Source: Daphnia pulex (lineage: Eukaryota > Arthropoda > Branchiopoda > Diplostraca > Daphniidae). Taken from it: a DNA stretch of 64,000 nucleotides. Positions 34,742 to 46,073 of the stretch are shown here, one piece after another. The stretch spans positions 9,771,482 to 9,835,481 of the forward strand of contig NC_060028.1 in NCBI RefSeq assembly GCF_021134715.1, in the 5' to 3' direction. The translations under genes were made by a program, and so were the position numbers. The notes beneath the pieces were generated by a model. The model made no database searches. It was not told the DNA's origin and was given only the letters and a program-made list of their open reading frames with translations. Each line of letters begins with the position of its first letter. Within the stretch, counting starts at the first letter, position 1.

Positions 34742-36819
34742 TTATCGACGATAACGATTTTTCAAGGCTTTGAGAGTCTTCTGCATTAAGGGTGCTACCT
34801 TTGGTTTCTTGGCCGCAGCTAAAAGTGAACACAATATGTTATATTAATTTGCAAATAATGTTATGAACTTGTTATTAAATCTTACATGCAGTAGACGAAC
34901 TAGAAGATCGCGGAGCAGACCCACCCATTTTGACTACTTCGGCCACGGCAGTGCTTCCGTTTCCAGCATGATTAGCTGAGGCTTCAAATGGACGAGCTCC
35001 AGACTTTGCGTTCGTCATGCTGGCCAGCACAGCAGATGCACCTTGCTTAACCTTTACATATTTCAACGTGATTAATTAGGCCCTCGGAGGAAACGGATAT
35101 CAAGACTTACAACGTACAACAAAACGTAAGAGAACTGAAAAGTACAAATTTAGGGGAAAATTGGAGTACCTGTCCTGGTTTGCCTACACCTCGCGGTGCT
35201 TTAGCCACACTCTCAACGTATGCCAACTTGGTGGTGCGCTGTGGTGTAGCTTTTGCCATAGATTGTTTGTGACTTGATGTGAGACTCTTTAATCGTGCTT
35301 CACGTTCCTCGTGACATCTCTATCGAGTCACGAAATTTAGAAATAGTGAATTTAGAAAAATACGAGGAATAGGTAGGTAAGGAACGGACCAGGTACAAGT
35401 CTCGCCAAGTTTCCATTTCTTCTCGAACAGCTTTCCTATATTCCTTTTGACAAAGAACCTTCCACAGCTCGTCCGTGTCCTCCAATAAATAGGGGTTGTG
35501 GTGTTCCAGTAAATACAACTGATGAGAATTGGCTCTCTCAAGTACGGGACGAATAAGTTCATACGGCACTCCTAGGTAATCGAGAGCTGAAGAAAAAGGA
35601 TAAAAGGTATTTAGTCAAAGAAAATAACAGTCATATTTTATTATACTTACAATCCACATTTGATTGCAAAAACCTGATGCAGCTGTCAAACAACGTTGGT
35701 ACAAACGCAAGACCACTAGAACGATTTCCTGAGAAAACTTTCGTTCTAAACAGATGGGAAAAAATTGTTTTGCTTGAAAAGAAACGAGTCAAAAGAAATT
35801 TAAAAATTTAACATACCTGTTTCCTTTTTGAGAAAAGCTCAAAGCCGTGGTTAATGCTTCCTCCGAAGATTTTGCCTTATCTTTCATTGACGGGAGAGGG
35901 TCAGCAGCAAATTTCAGTGGCAGGGGCTTATAGTGAGGAGAAATTTCAAGGTCTGCAGGTCGAAGAATATCGAAAGACTTTGGTGGTGGCAGAACAGGTT
36001 TCGAAATTACTGAGGATTCAGGGGCAGGTGATGGTAAAAATGAAAACTTCTTCTCTTCTCTTTTCTTTTCTCCACTGTGTTTTTCCTTATCTTTGCTCTT
36101 TTTCTTCTTACTGATGGTCTTGATGCTACCTAAGGCATCTGCAAAACTTTGTGTGGGTGCTTCATCACCATCTTCCTCATCAGCTGTGCTATTGGAATCT
36201 TCCTGAGAGTGACGTCTTTTTCTTGATGATTTGGATTTTGATGATTCCCCATCTTTAACATCCTTCCGTTTTTCAGACCCCTTGCTTGACTTGGAAGCAT
36301 GCTTTTCTGGTGATTTTTCTTTAGATGAACTACTTTTGCTTTTTGATGTAGACACAGACTCTTCTTTACATTTGTCCTTGAGTGAATCTTTCTTTTTAGA
36401 ATCTTTGTCCTTTTTACGATGAGTTGGTGAGCTTGAGTTATCACTAGTTGTTTCTAATTGATGATGGCTGACGTCTTCTTCTTGTTGATCAGAGTCACTT
36501 TTGTCTTCTGCCGCAACCATCTCTTTCCATTTGTTGACCAGAGATCGTGCCTCCTCTCCAACAGCTCCATCTGCTTTTCTCATGCCATTGATTGTCCGTC
36601 CTATACCAGTTGCTTGGAGATGTTCAACTCCAATTGGAAGTTTTGTCAATTTATTTAAACAATGGAGCAATACCTAAAAGATTAAGATTCATGTGTTTTT
36701 TTTAGCAAGATGAGATAATTTTTTATAACTGAAACAGTTCATTAACTCACTTTAGAATCAGATCCATATTTCAGAATCTTTCTCTGGTAATGAAGGATCT
36801 CCTCATTGGTGGATGACAT
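34742..36819 (-). CDS. EloA: Elongin A (RNA polymerase II elongation factor / Cullin-5 ligase subunit)
   Basis: Elongin A with Elongins B and C suppresses Pol II pausing and can act as a substrate receptor for ubiquitylating stalled Pol II. Seven exons on the minus strand: 36819-36751, 36673-35817, 35745-35651, 35586-35390, 35319-35170, 35051-34886 and 34818-34742, giving 536 residues. The N-terminal TFIIS-type helical domain starts with EEILHYQRKILK and continues LLHCLNKLTKLPI...RTINGMRK. A long Lys/Ser-rich linker follows. A BC-box (TLFDSCIRFL) for Elongin C binding precedes the conserved VPYELIRPVLER...LYLLEHHNPYLLEDTDELWK region. The end is PLMQKTLKALKNRYRR. Exon 4 uses a weak donor (CTG|GTCCGT). 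The protein is shorter than the human one (about 770), mainly in the linker and C-terminal parts. Confidence 0.94.
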
Positions 36820-37833
36820 AGTAGTTGTGTAGTTGGTTAGTACGCAATAAGTAATCACAACTAGATTTCCGCCTCGCAAAAGGCTAATTCGTTATGGTTC
36901 CTAAAGTTATATGGATTATGTCAACATAAGGAAGTTAATTTCCGTGTTGACTACTTTTTCATTTAAAGATAAAGAAATCAAACTGACGTGATAAAGAGGT
37001 CGGACGAAGAGAAAGAAAAGTGCCAGAAACAAGAATATTATCGATGTTCACCGTTATTGGTCTTACTGCTTAGCAGCGACCTTTGGTTTTCCGGCTCAAA
37101 AGTACGTGTCATCTAGCGGCCGTAACAGGACTTACGTCGATTTTTTAAAACAAGTTGATGAAACCCAATTGCGCAATGTCAACGTGCATGATTTTAGTTT
37201 GTTATCACAAAATAAAAAAGAAATTTTAGGTAATCATCATGGAATTGCAAATAAAATATAACGATCCCATTTTACTTAAAATAGGGTTCATGTCTATGTC
37301 GTTCGCAGAGGTCCTTTGCAAATGACGATTTTCAAGTTCATGTAGTACTAAATCATTTATAGCTGCCAAATATAATTTTAAGCGATCAAATTTGAGATAC
37401 GAAATCCGCAAAGGGTGCGTTCAAGGGTTCACTTTCGTCGCACTAAGTTAAGAGAGAAGATAAAATTTGATTAGAAAAATGAACAGTACGGATTTTTTTT
37501 AACCTAAATGGTGCACAAATCAGTATTAAAAAGTACAAAACCCGATTGTTTCACCCTCAATAATATGATGCAATTTACAGCATTGGGTATTTGTTATGAC
37601 GTGGTGTACCATGGGGTTTGAAACCAAATTCAAGCAGACCGCCCTTTTTCTCTCGTCCAATGGTATCCCACCGCGTAGTGAGTATAGATGTGTCAAAAAT
37701 CCATTGCTTCTTAGACTGGCCAGAATGATGCTTTGATCACACATTCACATTTGACCGGCAGTTTAGTTTTGCTTTCTTTCTCGTCCTGTTAAGGTTTTAT
37801 ATTTGAACTGGAGATTGATACACAACTTCAGTC
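36820..37833. other. divergent intergenic region (Elongin A / PDIA6)
   Basis: About 1 kb between two divergently transcribed housekeeping genes. It must contain both promoters, but no TATA/Inr pair stands out. Open frames here are short and unsupported. Confidence 0.5.
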
Positions 37834-39351
37834 ATGATTAAAATAGGTAAATAATAATATTCACAAGTCCAATTTCTAAAATGAAACTTAACTAACATAA
37901 AATTTTCTCCAACCAGCCTTCTACTGCTTTATCGCTTGTTTTGTGAGCTTGACTCACGCATTATATCCTTCCAGTTCGGACGTAATTGAACTCACACCAA
38001 GCAACTTTAATAAACTTGTTATCAACAGTGATGAAGTGTGGGTTGTGGAATTCTATGCACCATGGTGCGGTCATTGTAAATCATTAGTACCTGAGTACAC
38101 AAAAGCTGCATCAGCGTTAAAGGTATGGAAAATAATGCATATCAGGTATTATCAGGATCTTTTATTGATTAATTATTGCTCTTCTCTGTAGGGTGTTGTC
38201 AAAGTTGGATCGGTTAATGCTGATGAGCACAAATCACTAGGTGGTCAGTATGGTGTTCGTGGCTTTCCTACAATTAAAATCTTCGGAAGCAACAAGAACA
38301 AACCAGATGACTTCAATGGCCAGAGGGCAGCTCAAAGTATTGTGGAAGCAGCTTTAAAGGCTGCCAAAGACAAGGTTGAGGGGCAAATGGGTGGTGGAAA
38401 AAAGAAATCTTCCAGCTCTAGCAAAGATGATGTAATTGAACTTACTGATGATAACTTTGATAAACTAGTCCTGAAATCAGATGACATCTGGCTGGTTGAG
38501 TTTTATGCTCCTTGGTGTGGCCATTGCAAAAATTTGGCTCCCCATTGGGCTCAAGCAGCAAGTGAACTAAAAGGGAAGGTTAAACTGGGTGCTCTCGACG
38601 CAACCATCCACACATCAAAGGCCAGTCAATATGGCATCCAGGGTTTCCCTACAATTAAGTATTTCCCTGCTGGCCCCAAAACTTCCTCTTCGGCTGAAGA
38701 ATACGACGGTGGCCGAACAGCAGGAGACATCGTCACCTGGGCTTCCAACAAAGCTGCGGAAAATATTCCTGCTCCAGAAATCAAACAACTGACTGGCGAA
38801 GATGTGATGAAATCAAACTGTGTAGATCATCCGCTTTGCGTTGTCGCAATTCTGCCAAATATCTTAGACTGTCAATCAGAATGTCGTAATGGTTATTTGA
38901 AAACATTGGCAGCTCTTGGAGACAAGTACAAGAAGAAAATGTGGGGGTAAGCATGAAGTCCTACTAATGTTAAAATGTGTTTTCGTGTATTTTTACGTCA
39001 GTTTAACAATCCCTTTTAATTAACAGGTGGATCTGGTCTGAAGCTGGGGCACAGCCTGAAGTAGAGGATGCTTTAGGTTTAGGTGGTTTCGGCTACCCCG
39101 CCATGTCTGTGTTCAGCCCCAAAAAACTTAAATATTCTGTCCTTCGTGGATCGTTTGGAAATGATGGTATCAACGAGTATCTGCGAGATCTATCTTATGG
39201 ACGAGGATCCACTTTCCCAGTCAAGGGAGCCACCATTCCTGCTGTTCAATCCATCACACCATGGGATGGAAAAGATGGACAACTTGAAATTGAAGAGGAA
39301 ATTGATTTGTCTGATGTAGACCTAGATGATTTAAGTAAAGATGAGCTGTGA
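37834..39351 (+). CDS. PDIA6: protein disulfide-isomerase A6 (P5), ER-resident
   Basis: Catalyses disulfide formation and isomerisation in the endoplasmic reticulum. Four exons: 37834-37846, 37917-38122, 38192-38946 and 39027-39351, giving 432 residues, close to the family's ~440. A signal peptide (residues 1-19, ending SLTHA) is split by the first intron. Two active thioredoxin domains follow, each with APWCGHCK (C55/C58 and C182/C185), joined by a Lys/Ser linker. A third, redox-inactive b-type domain (~residues 270-400) and an acidic tail end in the ER-retention signal KDEL. All expected catalytic residues are present. A poly(A) signal lies 127 bp after the stop. The gene abuts the left end of the giant palindrome but lies outside it. 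Confidence 0.97.
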
Positions 39352-39856
39352 AACCCTTCGTTCGGCTATGAAGCATTTTGATCGAATTCTTGTTCGGGGG
39401 TTTTCCCGACGTGTTGTGAAGACGCGTGTTGATCCTGAACATTATTATGTTTGTCGTATTTCATTTTTCATTCTCAAAATAAAACTGTCATACCTTGACA
39501 TTTTATAGTTGCTTGTTGTGTTTGCGTTAAGTCGATAATTAGTTTTTAGTAGATTACTAAATATATAATTTTGAATTGTTTTGCGATCAACAGATTTGTA
39601 TTGATGCTATTAGTCAGAGTTTAATCGTTATAGCGAATTCGTATTCGAGTTTCCAACCAAATATAGGATACATTTCAAAGGCCGCTTTTTAAATACAAAA
39701 AAAACAAAACAGTTTTGAGCTCTTAAAACAAGTTTTTAAATCGAAATATTTTATATTTGGGCGACGTTGCAACTACAAATAGCAGACGAATTATTATGAT
39801 TTTCAATTTTCAGTGCGATCTGCGAAAACAGAATGCTGCGATCGAAACTTTTTTCG
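39352..39856. other. PDIA6 3' UTR and flank of the palindrome
   Basis: Single-copy in this window: its reverse complement is not found beyond the right end of the palindrome. It contains the PDIA6 poly(A) signal and otherwise AT-rich sequence without a gene. Confidence 0.6.
39478..39483 (+). terminator. PDIA6 polyadenylation signal (AATAAA)
   Basis: A canonical AATAAA lies 127 bp downstream of the PDIA6 stop codon, followed by a T/GT-rich stretch (from about 39,500), the usual arrangement for cleavage and polyadenylation. Confidence 0.7.
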
Positions 39857-40253
39857 CGAGTCGCAATCAAATTGTTACTTTGTACGTTTCCTTTTTCTAA
39901 CGCTAGAAGACTTCATCAGTCAGTTTCAGCTACTTTGCACATCTCTGTATAAATAATTCCACCAACAAAGCTCACTTGTTAATTTTTCGATAATTGCTTT
40001 ATTTATCTACTTAATCTATTTCACGGAGATGACGAATATTGGTTTATCTTCCGTCTTGAGTGTCTGACTTTTATAGTGTCCATGGATGATAATAAGGGCT
40101 GTCACTAGGTGGCCAAATATTTCAGTGTGTTTAGGGATTGAACTATTTAGCTCTAGTGTGTAGAGGGATGAAAGGGGGCGCACTTAAGGTTGGGACGACA
40201 TTCCCGCATCGCATTCCGTCCGTTTTATTCAACCGTGACGCTGGCAGATATTG

Positions 40254-40259
40254 GTAAGT
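40254..40259 (+). other. splice-donor-like site of a possible non-coding transcript
   Basis: A GTAAGT follows a G/C-richer stretch (40,150-40,253) resembling a first exon. Acceptor-like sites lie at 41,400 and 42,599 (tttcag). No protein is encoded by the implied exons, so an inward-transcribed non-coding RNA is conceivable. The mirror copy is at about 61,612-61,617. Confidence 0.25.
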
Positions 40260-41118
40260 ACTATGGTTTGAGTACTTCTTTTCTGAAATTTATCAAGAAA
40301 GGTAATTCCTGCGTGAATTTTTTAAGATTCTAAGATGAAAATATTTTGTGTGGTAAATCTACGGGCTTCATGTTCTTTAATTTATCCTTGGTCATGTTGC
40401 CATGTGATTTGCTGTACATTTTCCTAAAACGTCTCTTGTTGCATGTTGCACGTTTCGTCACATGTAGAATAACTAAACAAAAGTACAAGTAAAAGTGCTG
40501 ATTAGCTCAAAAATTCTAAGACTGTTTCTGAATTGAAATTCCTTGATTGGTTTCTGGTTGTAATTGAGTTTTATTTTTCAATGAGCAGCCTTATGGAGTT
40601 TGAGCTTCTTCATGTGTTGCGTGCACGTTATCACCTACTCGTCACGAAGATGTGTCTTAAAGTGTTCTACCATATTGAAAGACAAATGAGAAGCAAAGAG
40701 GAAATCAGGAAAGGTAAAAAGTTACTTTTGAGCTGAATCATGTAACATTTTATTCTTGATTGTTGGTAGATAGGTGACATTATTTATTGCTTCCATGACA
40801 GCTTTTCTGAAAATTTGTCAGTTTGAACCGATCAGTGGGTTAGCATTTTGCTTGAATTAATTTATGGTTTGTAACACACATTCTTTGTTTAGAATTTACT
40901 CGAGATTGACATTATATTTTTTATAGAGATAAATGTGACAAATGCTTGTTTTTACATAAGAAAGTTTTTGTGAAAAATCTTTATCAGCTAATAAGAGAGA
41001 TTTAGACTTTTTATGGAAACAGATTTATTAAAATCTGGAAATGTTCTTGGTTTATTTAAGTCCTTTTGGTTTGTAGGATTTCTTGGTCAGTTTGGTGTTT
41101 GAGCTGTTAATGGTGTTG

Positions 41119-42770
41119 TCTGGTGTGGATCTTGCAGTCATTTTCCATCTGAGAGATTCCCTGAAATGGAACTCGTGCAAACTTGCAGTTGGACATCATA
41201 CTTCTACGTCTTATGGTTGTGTTGATGTAGTGTTGCACTAATGTGCAAGAGTCGATGCAGTCTGATGAATATCGAAAATTATTATTTCGGCTGCATTTTG
41301 TCGATCTGTCGTCTCTTGCTACCTGTACGCACGCTGAGGTAATGCTTGAATAGTTAAATTTAATTATCAACTTGAAACTAAATTTCTTTTCTCGTTTCAG
41401 TTCAATCGTTCGCCACCACTCTTCAGACTAGATCCATCGGTGAAACGGAGGAGAGGCTGCTGAGATTCAAGACTGATAAATCATTTAGATTAAGACAAAT
41501 TACAAAAGCATATCTATTCTCCCTGTTCCCTAAGTAAATAGTGTGTCAGCTGTTAGTTACTCGTGTGAAAACTAGGAGTGTTCTTATCGAAAGGAAAGTT
41601 GCAGAGTCTTTTTCGCATAAAATGGCGGTGACCATTGGGGAATTTTTTTTGTATCTCGTGCAGAAACACTTCAGAGCTAGTAAAGTAATTTTGTTGATAA
41701 GTTTCCCTGCAATAATGCAACAGGTTTTATTAGTTGATGTTTAGGTCAGAGACAGAGATCCCTTTGCTTAACTGTTGCAGAAATTGAGAACATAACAAAG
41801 TCTGAGCTTCATGTATGCCTTATATGGCTGCCGTATCATTAATATGGTTTTGTTGCAGTCAGTTGGTGAAAGGTGTGATCGGGCGTCAAGTTGAGCTGCA
41901 GCTGTTGCATGCAGTTTATCAAGTTGGTGTTATCTGAATTCTGAAGTGTCACTGCAGGAAGACTTCTTGAATTGGTAATTATATTAATATTATTGGTTGT
42001 ATTGGCAAGTCTTCTGTTTTTTTTTTGTTTTTTTAAATGTTGTATTCAACTGACAAGTCTAAATTTATGTGATGTCGAAAATTACGAATCAAACTAGAAA
42101 AAAATTTCTCAATTAGTATTACCAAGTTTTTACAACATTGGAAGTAGTTTTACAGAATTATTTCCTGGTATCATTTTTTATTATTAATTTTAAATGAAGT
42201 AAATTTTATCATTGGTATCCTTTTTCACATTTCAAAATGTTAGTGGTTCATTAATGTTCTTTTGCTGTGTAGGAGTTGTGGTTGGTATGATGTTATGGTG
42301 TTGCTGTTTGGTGTAAAGTGGTTTTGCAGCCCCTTTCCAGTCGAGAGATGCTCTGAAATGTAGCTTGTGCAGACTTGCAGTTTAACATCACACTTAAATG
42401 TGTCATTTGCCTATGTTGGTGTTCATACAGTATATGCTGTGTTGAAAAGTTGGGTTAAATAGTCAATGTTGCCTGATGGCTGTCGGTCTTGTGTTATCGG
42501 CTGCATTTCGTCGATATGTCGTCTCTTGCTACCTGTACCGGCTTTGAGTGATGTTTCGTTCAGTTATTGACTATTAATTAAATCTATTCTTTTTTTCAGT
42601 TGAATCGTTTGCTGCCGTTCCATGGACTTGATCCATTGGTAACACTGACTGAGGAGAATTTGCTGAAATTCAAGACTCGTCAATAAATTATGTAGATGCT
42701 GTAGATAAATTACAAGTACATATCTGGGCTCCGTTCTTCAGTGGCCCAGTTTCCCTAAATAACCACTAAG
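41119..42770 (+). repeat. diverged tandem duplication of a ~0.45-kb unit (left arm)
   Basis: Unit 1 (about 41,119-41,540) and unit 2 (about 42,293-42,770) share, in order, 'ttgcag', 'gagagat', 'gcagacttgcagtt'-like, 'cggctgcatttYgtcgat' and 'gtcgtctcttgctacctgta' blocks. Both also share a 'ttcagttSaatcgtt' acceptor-like site and an ending of 'ccctaaRtaa'. The second unit is the more diverged. The mirror units are at about 58,129-58,606 and 59,360-59,781. No conserved reading frame is seen. Confidence 0.65.
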
Positions 42771-43048
42771 GCACTAACCAACGCCCGCCGATGGCCACTC
42801 ACTCGCTGCCACAACCAGGAGGAAAGGAGATGTCTGGTCGAACGGGGACTTGCGAGGCGCATGATTCGATGAAATCTGTTGGAGGGTCATGAGTCTAAGC
42901 CGGAAGCCTACTAATATGATGATGCATTGCTTTCATAATAACTGCTTCTTCGCTCTTTTTCCGGTTTCTCTTAACCACAGCCGGGTAATCCTCCCTGGTA
43001 GAGTCAGTCGGGCAGTGTCTCCCCCTGCTTGACTGGCTGCAGTTTTTA

Positions 43049-43202
43049 CCGGACGGTTTGTTTAATAAATAAAACAAGTATAAAAAACCATATAATGTTT
43101 TCATTTTATAAATTGTTATTAATTAATTAAATATAAATAGGTAACAACTTGATTATTAACAAGCATATTTATGTAACTTTGTTTATTAAACAGACCGTCC
43201 GA
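43049..43202. mobile_element. 154-bp MITE-like element flanked by TA (left arm)
   Basis: Terminal inverted repeats of about 24 bp start CCGGACGGTTTGTTTAATAA on the left and, on the opposite strand at the right end, TCGGACGGTCTGTTTAATAA. The element is flanked by TA on both sides and has an AT-rich core. The size, structure and TA duplication fit a Tc1/mariner-type non-autonomous DNA transposon. It occurs at the mirror position in the right arm, so it predates the palindrome or was copied with it. Confidence 0.7.
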
Positions 43203-43961
43203 TACAAACTCTTAGTTAGTACTATTACTCAAAAACTGATTCTCTTGAATCAGCAGATTCGAGTGTTTATAGCGCCGTCAAGGTAGATATTTCTGAATGG
43301 TACCCGTCTTGTCAACTGCTAATAATTCGTGTTCTTGGTTTGACAGAAGCTGTGTTTTGTGTGTTGATCGTCTCCACCATGCACGCGGTATTCAAGACCA
43401 GCAACGTCTTGATCAAGAAGAAGAAAAGAACGGAGAAGCAAAGAACGACGATGTAACTACTAAATAGCGGGGTGGGTACCGCTAAATTCATTCTTAGTTG
43501 AATGTCGAATCGCTAATAGCATTGTTGGTTATGGTAGAACAGTTTTCCGCAGTTTTCCACACTGGTACGCTGTATGACGTCGAGCAATGCCAATAATGGA
43601 AGTGCTCTTTGAAGAACTGAGCGTCTAGATCTTCTTCAGTCAGATGAAGCTAACGGATTCGGAAATCGTCGAAGAAGCAGAGGACATCACAGCTGAAAAC
43701 AAACGTGAGTCAAACTCCTGTGGTTAAGTTTTGCAGCTACTCTCAAAATATTTTGTCTTGTTTGCTCGTGTTGATTGAGACTGCTTTTAAATTGTCGGTA
43801 AATTCGTTCGACATTGACTGTGTGCGACCTCTATATTTCAGCTGCTTCTCAGCAAACAAAAGAACAACAAAAACGGGGGATAGGTGAGAGATGGCGCTCA
43901 GGTGGGCGGACCTTTCCCTTAGACACATCAGATCTCTTTTCGCTCTCGTTGTGCAAACATC

Positions 43962-44753
43962 ATGTCGGATCCCGAACAGTCAAGCGATTCTAGCTCAAAT
44001 TCTAGTAGTTCAGGCTCCGACTCATCAAGAAGAGGAGGCGTAAAGAAATTTCGTCTCTCAAGTGAAAAGTCAGCTAGTTTGGCCGACTGGGTCGTATCGG
44101 GTTTAGATGACACTCGAGCGAAAAGTGCTAGAGAGGCCTTTAGACCCAAGCTAAAGAAGAACGCCGACCTGCTGATCAACCCCAATCTAGATGATGCATT
44201 CTACATCCGGCTGAAGGCAGTTAAGTCATCTTCGGCAGCCAAGGTCAACATCGACCCAATCGAGAAAATCTACAGAAACCAAACCTTCAAGATCCTTGAC
44301 TTAGTCAAGCCCATCATGTTTCTAGCAAGTCGGCTCAAGAAAAAGAAGAAATCCCGAGCCGACGCCAAGGCGGTCAAAACAGCTCTGAAGCTCTGGGCGG
44401 TGGTGTACCACGACATCACGAACGCGCGACGCCGCAACATTCTGGCCCAAATCTACCCGCAGAATATTGGACTGCTAGACGACAAAGCTGTCCTGCCAAC
44501 GGGTGGAGAACACCTCTTCGGTCCGAAGTTCACCCAGGCCCTGGTCGAGCAAGTGAAAACTCTGAACGCTCTCGAAAACGCGGGAGCCCCTCGCGCGCCC
44601 GGATCTAAAGGTGGTCATGATCAACGCCAATCGAATCGCGATTTCAGCCACCCCCCTTCATCTTCAGGCGGTCGCTATTCCAATTTTAAAGGATCTCGGT
44701 ATGTCCAATCTATTCTCCTTTCCTTTTATGGGTTTTTTCTCTTGGACGCATAG
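43962..44753 (+). pseudogene. gag-like frame of the DIRS-like fossil
   Basis: An open frame of about 263 residues begins just inside the left terminal repeat. It has a Ser/Asp-rich start, a helical middle section and a Gly/Ser/Asn-rich basic end. The position and composition fit the first gene of DIRS-group elements, but I see no diagnostic motif. It is part of a broken element and is not a host gene. Confidence 0.6.
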
Positions 44754-45967
44754 CGCGTTTTTATGTTAAATTGTCAAGACCGGCTTTCGATCGGTGGAAT
44801 TTATCAACGGTGGCCCCATATCTACAACTAAATTCTATTTGTGATCCCGTCCAATTATTTGGGAGCGGGTTGGCTCACCAAGCTGAACTTGATTGACTCA
44901 TACTTGTCGGTCTCAATTTTTTCCTATTTTTGAAGGCCTTTTGAAATTCCTTCAGTTTAAATGGGGGCGTTTTTCTTCGAATTCGTGCCCCCCCTCCTTC
45001 GTTTTAAACTCAATGTGATGGGCGTTCACCAGACTAGTAAGGGGAGTGGTAACCTTCCTGCGGAAGAACGACCTTCGCCTCGAACTTTATTGGGATGAGA
45101 TTTTAATCTCGGCGCACGGGTATAGCATTGCCCCAGCACACTTCCGTGCTCTTCGGATCCCCTTAGATTCCAAACCGGATGGTCATCTGATCAGGTCAAG
45201 AGAGCAATTTACGCTTTCGGCACGTTTACAAGAGGCTCGTAGAAGTCCTTCTTGGTTGGTTTCAAAGGCAGATTTTACATCTGGCCGTCCGCTCATTTTT
45301 CCCGACGACGGATTTGTCCAGGGCGTCGGATGCATCCTTTTTAAGAAGGGAGGGGGGCAGTATGAAACGAATAAGGACTAGGAAACTAGCCGAGATTGCC
45401 CTAGCAACACCACTGACCTCCCGTCCCTGATAGAGCTAGCAACGGAAATTCCGCTCCTTCTCTTCCCATCCAAGTAGGCTGATCTCCCCGTTGGGGGAGG
45501 GTCATCCATTGACAGGAACGAATCCATCTGTTTTATCGCTCGGTGGTTCTCCGGAGTTGTCTGGAAGAACGAACCTTTCCGAAGGAAATTATCGAGCTCA
45601 TACTGGGAGCAATTCGATCGAATACGCACCCTGCATACCAGTCCGCTGAGGTCGCTGGGAGCAGTTGGTGTAAGCAACGGAACCACAACTCTCTGTTGTC
45701 TGGCGTCAAGGAGGTATTAGCTTTCCTTGTTAATTTTCATTCCAGCAAGAGCTGCAGCACGGTGGGAAGGAACCCTTCGACAACTATTCGTATGAAAGAG
45801 TATTGACGCCCTTTTAGACGAAATGCCGATTTGGTGGCGCATCCATGTTACACAGTCCAGCAGGGCTCCCACGAGCTCCAATTTTCAATCAGGCGTTGGT
45901 AACTGTCGACCATCAGGGGGTCTCATCTTATATCTTATTATATCTGATTATATCTTGCTTTAAAGAC

Positions 45968-46073
45968 ACAGTCAATGTCGAACGAATTTACCGACAATTT
46001 GTAAATTGTTCGAGCGAGCTTTAGCTCGCGATGAGCAATTTGGATTGTTGGGGGAATGGAGTGAAGACATTGA
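45968..46073. repeat. internal complementary region of the DIRS-like element
   Basis: Reads as the reverse complement of the left terminus, then AATTT, then the reverse complement of the right-terminal extension. This is the expected signature of a circle junction used as template in DIRS replication. It distinguishes the element from LTR retrotransposons and from simple foldback elements. Confidence 0.8.

Noticed and set aside
43379-43456. A 25-codon Lys/Arg-rich open frame starting MHAVFKTSNV
   Set aside because: Too short, no homology and no splice or promoter context; the region is repeated non-coding arm sequence.
44800-45380. A host gene downstream of the gag-like frame
   Set aside because: It lies between the terminal repeats of the DIRS-like fossil and fits that element's remains; treated as part of the fossil.
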